Origin: Fervidobacterium_A thailandense
Lineage (GTDB): Bacteria; Thermotogota; Thermotogae; Thermotogales; Fervidobacteriaceae
Direction: 5' to 3' (one strand)
Assembly: GCF_041505935.1 (NCBI RefSeq)
Contig: NZ_CP140110.1
Length of the DNA stretch: 64,000 nucleotides
Both the position numbers and the translations under genes were made by a program. A model generated the notes under the pieces. It saw nothing but the letters and a program-made list of their open reading frames with translations, searched no databases and was not told the DNA's origin. Each line of letters opens with the position of its first letter. The first letter of the stretch is position 1. Shown piece by piece: positions 60,215 to 64,000 of the stretch.

Positions 60215-63200
60215 CTACATACCACCAACTTGGAACATTCCGAGCTCGGAGTCGTACTGGAAGTAACGGTCGGGTATATCGGTCAAGTAGAACTTTATGA
60301 AGACTTTATCGATATAATCGAGTAATCCACCGTAAGTCTTGTAAGAAAGATCCAATCCGAACGTTGCACGCCAACAATGGAGGGATTTATCGAGCGTCAG
60401 TTTCAGTGTCTGTGGTAAGTTCGTTGCAAGGTTGTACGACAGACTGACCGAAACTTGAGGATCGATGTTCTTCAGTTCGACTCCCAATGTGAGGAGGTCT
60501 TTACCACCCACGTTGTACGAAAGCGAGTACTTTTCTCCCGGTTTCTCAACCGTGTACGTTCCCCTTAGCGAACCAGGTGTATCTTTGGAGGTTTGCGAGT
60601 ACGTAAGGTTCACCGTGTTCTTGTAGTCAAATAGTGTAAAACTTCCCGTTCCCACAACACTCGAGATGAACTCCTGACGCTGAGTAACGGTAAGTGTAAA
60701 GGTTGTGTATTTGAGAGTGTGAACTATTTGGCTTGGGAACACACCCGGTGTGAGGACGTAGTTGAGACTGTAAGAGGTTTGAATCTCCTTCCAACTCGCG
60801 CTGGCAGAGATGTTCTGTGGACCTATTTTTCCCGCCTTCGGATCGTAATTAAAATTCATCGAGGCACTTAAATTAACAGGTCCGATGTCGGGACTAAACT
60901 TTAAGGCATAGGTCTCCGGAGATGGTGTGCCCTTGAGTACATCCCAACCGCGAGTAACCGACAAACTGACTGTTGGAGTGTTGAACGCCAATGTTCCGGA
61001 AATCGTGTTCGTGTTGGTGGTCTGCGGTTCTTCCAGAAACGCGTAAGCTTGCGTCCATTTCGCCGAGATTGAGAGTGGTCCGAACGAGTACCGTGCCTCA
61101 GCAACGTAGCGATCCGTCAGTGCGAACAATTCTGCCCGTTTATCGCCTACAACATTTAGCGTGTTTCTCATGGAGAACGTGTACTGGAACGCCAGCGAGA
61201 ACGGACCGATCGTTTGGTTCCAAGGTAGTTGGTAAGTGTAGGAAAACGTCTGGTTCAGGTTTCCGTCGACGATCCTTCCCTGGAGGCTACTGCTAACGTT
61301 GAACGACTTGTTTGAAAGCGAGAGATTGTACGTGTTCTGGAGTGATGTGGTCCATTCCTTGCCAACGAGGCTGGGATATCCTTCTGTTCGAGCAATCAGA
61401 GAAAGGTCGATACTTGAAATACTTAAGCTATTTTCCAGTGGCAACGGAAAACTTAAACTTTTCAAACCACCCGAAAGTACCAACGTCGAGTTTTTCGCCG
61501 TTCCATTGTATGTCAAAGAAGGGGACATGTAGAGCCGGCCATCCGGTGACGAGAAGTTAAAACCAGCTTTATACTGGAAGTTCGTATCCGAAACGTAGTT
61601 TCCTTCAAAATAGGTGGGGCCCTCAATCTTAAAATACGTTGCACCGGTGTTCAAGACGTGTCGGTAAGTTAAAGGCACGAGTGTGAACTCGAACACCTTT
61701 TTACTGTCCGAATAAACCACGCGATTTTTACTCCCTTGCGTGGTATCACGTGCGTTGAACTCAACGGCACCGGACGAATTCAGCTCAAGTTCCACTGCCC
61801 AAGGGTCAACTTTGAAGGCGAAAGAATGGTTCACACCCAGTTTGTTTCCGAAGACTACTGAGAAAGCGTACGGTGGCTTACCCTCCAAGGCGGTTACGAA
61901 AATGGGATAGGGGAAGAGCGGAACACCAAGCACAAACAGGAAAGCGTTTTGTGCGATGATATACTTATTTTCGAGCACGGTGATACGCGCCGCAACAACC
62001 TTGTAGTGTGGTTCTTCAAAGTCGCACGTTGTGACGTAAGAGTCCAGAAGCTCTGAGGTTTCGGTGTTCTTATCGTACTCTATCTTCGCACTGTAGGCGT
62101 AGATTGGAACCTTACGTCCCTGATAATCGTACTTGTAGACCGTTTTGGCGTTCAACACCAGTGGCCTCTCCGTTTCGAACTCGTACGACACGTATTTCGC
62201 GATGTACTTTTGATCGTCGAACGTAAAGACGGCGTTACCACTCGCTTCGATGAGTTTTACCTTACCGTCAAGCAACGTTGCGGTTGCCACATCGGTTTCG
62301 AGCCGGTACTTATCCCATGTGATTTTCACGCTTCCCGAAAGAACAGCCTGGTTTTCTTTCAACAGAATTTCGTTGGCTGTCACGTTCACACTGCGTCCGT
62401 ACACGACGGTTTGACCACCGAGTATAGCTACAAAAACGAGTATTACGAATAATCTGGTGAGAAATTCTCTAATCCTAAAGGCCACGGGTGTATCGACGAG
62501 GATGTACATGACAAGACCCATGGACGCGAATACGATGTTTGGTAACCAAACGGCAAGCACGGGATCCATCATACCCTCCTTCCCAAGTCCCGAGAGCCAA
62601 GCACCGGAACCTTGGTAGAGCACGATGATGACGAACGTTGTGATAACGCCCCAGGATCTACTCTTGAAACCGAAAAGTAGCGACACAGGAAGACCTATGA
62701 GTACGATCACGAACGCACCAACCGCGTTTGCGTACCTCTGTTGAAGCTCAACAACCAAGTTACTCGTGTTAATCCCCAACTTTTTGTAAGTCATCAACTG
62801 TTCTCGAAGTTCCTTTGAGGTCTTATCGCGAACTGTTTTTGATGTCTTCAGCATCTGCTCTATCTCACCAGCGACGTCAAGCTTCATTTCTTTGAACTGC
62901 ATCTCAAGTTTCAGAAAACCGCTTTCGAGTTCAACAATGTACATATTACCGTCGAGCAGGTACCAGCCGTCTTTTTTCTTCAGTACCTTCTTGGAAGTCA
63001 GTATCTGTTCATTCCCCTCTTCGTTCCTGAAAAGTACCACGTCGTAAAGTTCACCTTTTTCCTTGTCGTACTCCTTAACGTAAAAGTAGACGTCCCGTTC
63101 GAGCTCCACGAGGGTGTTAGTTTTGACCACAGCTTCCGGTGATTGGAAGATGTAGTTGTACAGTATTTGCGAAGACTTGTAGTTCGCCACAGGTACGACG

Positions 63201-63559
63201 TAATCACCCAGTAACCAGCTTACGAACCCCAGGACAATTGAAAGTATCACGAACGGTGTGACGAGCTTCTTGGACGGCACACCGTGAACCAAGAGTGCCG
63301 TAATCTCACGGTTGTTGTACAAGTCGCTGATGACCCAAAATATGGCGAAGAGCACGCCGACCGGGATTCCGAGGAACGTAAAATACGGAAGGTTGTACAG
63401 GATGAACAGAAAAAGGGTCTTTATACCAACCCTGTTGCGTATGATGTAATCGGAAATTTGGTAGAGCCATTCGACACTTACAAAGACGATGAAACCGGCA
63501 AGTCCCATGAGAAAAGGTTTCAACGAGAGTTTTAAAACGTACCTGGTCAGCGTCTTCAA
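60215..63559 (-). CDS. LptF/LptG-family permease fused to an OstA/LptD-like outer-membrane part
   Basis: 1114 residues in one uninterrupted frame. Residues 1-358 match an entire LptG-type permease: three helices (about 12-35, 46-79, 98-120), a periplasmic beta-jellyroll (about 125-265), three more helices (about 279-298, 303-321, 333-355). A seventh hydrophobic stretch preceded by basic residues (FRIREFLTRLFVILVFVAIL, 361-380) resembles a signal peptide and might be cut near Gly388. Residues about 390-500 look like an LptA/OstA domain, and TTCDFEEPHYKVVAARI with NAFLFVLGVPLFPYP (510-551) is the LptD signature; 560-1114 are alternating strands with many Ser/Thr/Tyr, as in a barrel. TTG start 6 nt after GGAGG. 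phoU is upstream, tilS downstream. Confidence 0.88.
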   Translation of the reverse strand: MKTLTRYVLKLSLKPFLMGLAGFIVFVSVEWLYQISDYIIRNRVGIKTLFLFILYNLPYFTFLGIPVGVLFAIFWVISDLYNNREITALLVHGVPSKKLVTPFVILSIVLGFVSWLLGDYVVPVANYKSSQILYNYIFQSPEAVVKTNTLVELERDVYFYVKEYDKEKGELYDVVLFRNEEGNEQILTSKKVLKKKDGWYLLDGNMYIVELESGFLKLEMQFKEMKLDVAGEIEQMLKTSKTVRDKTSKELREQLMTYKKLGINTSNLVVELQQRYANAVGAFVIVLIGLPVSLLFGFKSRSWGVITTFVIIVLYQGSGAWLSGLGKEGMMDPVLAVWLPNIVFASMGLVMYILVDTPVAFRIREFLTRLFVILVFVAILGGQTVVYGRSVNVTANEILLKENQAVLSGSVKITWDKYRLETDVATATLLDGKVKLIEASGNAVFTFDDQKYIAKYVSYEFETERPLVLNAKTVYKYDYQGRKVPIYAYSAKIEYDKNTETSELLDSYVTTCDFEEPHYKVVAARITVLENKYIIAQNAFLFVLGVPLFPYPIFVTALEGKPPYAFSVVFGNKLGVNHSFAFKVDPWAVELELNSSGAVEFNARDTTQGSKNRVVYSDSKKVFEFTLVPLTYRHVLNTGATYFKIEGPTYFEGNYVSDTNFQYKAGFNFSSPDGRLYMSPSLTYNGTAKNSTLVLSGGLKSLSFPLPLENSLSISSIDLSLIARTEGYPSLVGKEWTTSLQNTYNLSLSNKSFNVSSSLQGRIVDGNLNQTFSYTYQLPWNQTIGPFSLAFQYTFSMRNTLNVVGDKRAELFALTDRYVAEARYSFGPLSISAKWTQAYAFLEEPQTTNTNTISGTLAFNTPTVSLSVTRGWDVLKGTPSPETYALKFSPDIGPVNLSASMNFNYDPKAGKIGPQNISASASWKEIQTSYSLNYVLTPGVFPSQIVHTLKYTTFTLTVTQRQEFISSVVGTGSFTLFDYKNTVNLTYSQTSKDTPGSLRGTYTVEKPGEKYSLSYNVGGKDLLTLGVELKNIDPQVSVSLSYNLATNLPQTLKLTLDKSLHCWRATFGLDLSYKTYGGLLDYIDKVFIKFYLTDIPDRYFQYDSELGMFQVGGM

Positions 63560-63598
63560 AGTTCGCCTCCCCCAACTCGAGTGCTGATGGATGATTTT

Positions 63599-64000
63599 TC
63601 AGTTCTGACTCTTGAAATATTCAAGAGAAAACTCCACCAAATCGTCACCTTCGCACTTGTAAAACTTCGCCGTTATTATGTAATGCGTCGCCTCGATAAT
63701 TTGGACGGCGAAATCGGAGATCTCCTCGATAGCACGTGCGATATCTATGAGCAACGTTCCACGTTTAACCAACCTTCCGTTCTCCTTCATGAGTTCCATA
63801 ACTTCGTTTGTGAACTTCTCGTACGCCCGATCGATGTACGCATCTTGGGCGCACACCGCCGCGGAACCTTTGATGTTCTGGTCTACGTAGATTCGCAGCG
63901 CCTTCCTGAGCATCTTCTGGGCGAAGGAGAACATCTCGGGAAGTAGCGCACTCAGGTTAAGTTCCGGCTCGCGAACGAGGTGCACGATGTTCTCGGCGAT
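63599..64000 (-). CDS. phoU: Phosphate signalling protein PhoU (partial, 5' end beyond the window)
   Basis: 133 codons are visible; the start lies past the right edge. The sequence is all helical with the PhoU repeat pattern: IAENIVHLVREPELN (end of the first bundle), a second three-helix bundle, ENGRLVKRGTLLIDIARAIE and the metal-binding-like EISDFAVQIIEATHYI. PhoU links PstSCAB phosphate uptake to PhoR signalling. The Pst genes are presumably upstream, outside the window. 39 bp before the LptG-LptD fusion gene in the same direction. Confidence 0.85.
   Translation of the reverse strand: MAENIVHLVREPELNLSALLPEMFSFAQKMLRKALRIYVDQNIKGSAAVCAQDAYIDRAYEKFTNEVMELMKENGRLVKRGTLLIDIARAIEEISDFAVQIIEATHYIITAKFYKCEGDDLVEFSLEYFKSQN

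Noticed and set aside
62440..62490. Internal restart that would make the LptD-like part of the fusion a separate protein
   Set aside because: A GTG near 62485 has no Shine-Dalgarno sequence before it and there is no stop codon between the two halves; proteolytic processing is the more likely route if the parts separate.
1..64000. rRNA genes, tRNA genes, CRISPR arrays, prophage modules
   Set aside because: I looked for them on both strands and saw no supporting sequence in this window.

Overview
The window looks like chromosomal DNA of a fermentative, anaerobic, thermophilic bacterium of the order Thermotogales, most likely Fervidobacteriaceae (genus Fervidobacterium is my best guess; no rRNA or tRNA gene is present to fix this). 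The clues are a peroxiredoxin-nitroreductase hybrid, a short DnaE with a degenerate PHP domain, an [FeFe]-hydrogenase, ferredoxin-linked 2-oxoacid oxidoreductases, a short (class 3) hybrid-cluster protein, DisA with the residue numbering known from Thermotoga, and many TTG/GTG starts behind strong Shine-Dalgarno sites. Start codons were reassigned from the ribosome-binding sites where the longest frame was clearly too long.

Layout. 1-6.6 kb: end of a peptide/oligosaccharide ABC importer operon and a divergent gene for a large secreted protein (six FN3-like repeats plus a seven-blade propeller). 6.6-12 kb: Y-family polymerase, then murD - GH13 glycosidase - eno with a terminator. 12-24.2 kb: an almost unbroken leftward gene string: ROK kinase, OmpH/Skp-like, lptB, DUF2344, response regulator, SpoIIE-type phosphatase, efp, Asp23, nusB, pseudopilin-like ORF, folP, rRNA pseudouridine synthase, dnaE, FGGY kinase. 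24.3-32.4 kb: disA, DUF1015-glyA, thiolase-SDR, an orphan family-3 binding protein, and a thiamine-binding protein under a TPP riboswitch. 32.4-43.3 kb: a redox block, with leftward iorA-iorB-korA-korB-Prx/NTR divergent from a monomeric [FeFe]-hydrogenase, then a glycerate kinase and dihydrolipoyl dehydrogenase.

43.7-48.4 kb: hcp with a divergent Crp/Fnr regulator and a well-placed operator between them, then a degraded region with an IS256-family element (internal amber codon) sitting inside a partly deleted AAA-ATPase-like/PD-(D/E)XK gene. 48.7-55.1 kb: rpmE, an S1-domain protein, a radical SAM - TetR - MFS operon with a perfect TetR-type operator, an orphan Phd/YefM antitoxin, a MalK/UgpC ATPase and rsmE. 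55.1-64 kb: a leftward string of phoU, a giant LptG-LptD-like fusion, tilS, ftsH, a hot-dog thioesterase-like protein and a radical SAM protein.

How the parts fit: the redox block would oxidise 2-oxoacids from amino acid breakdown, reduce ferredoxin and vent electrons as H2, while Prx/NTR and Hcp handle peroxide and reactive nitrogen. The most unusual item is the 1114-residue protein that joins an inner-membrane LptG-like permease to an OstA/LptD-like outer-membrane part in one reading frame, in a lineage thought to lack classical LPS; lptB and an OmpH-like chaperone lie 37-38 kb away in the same window.
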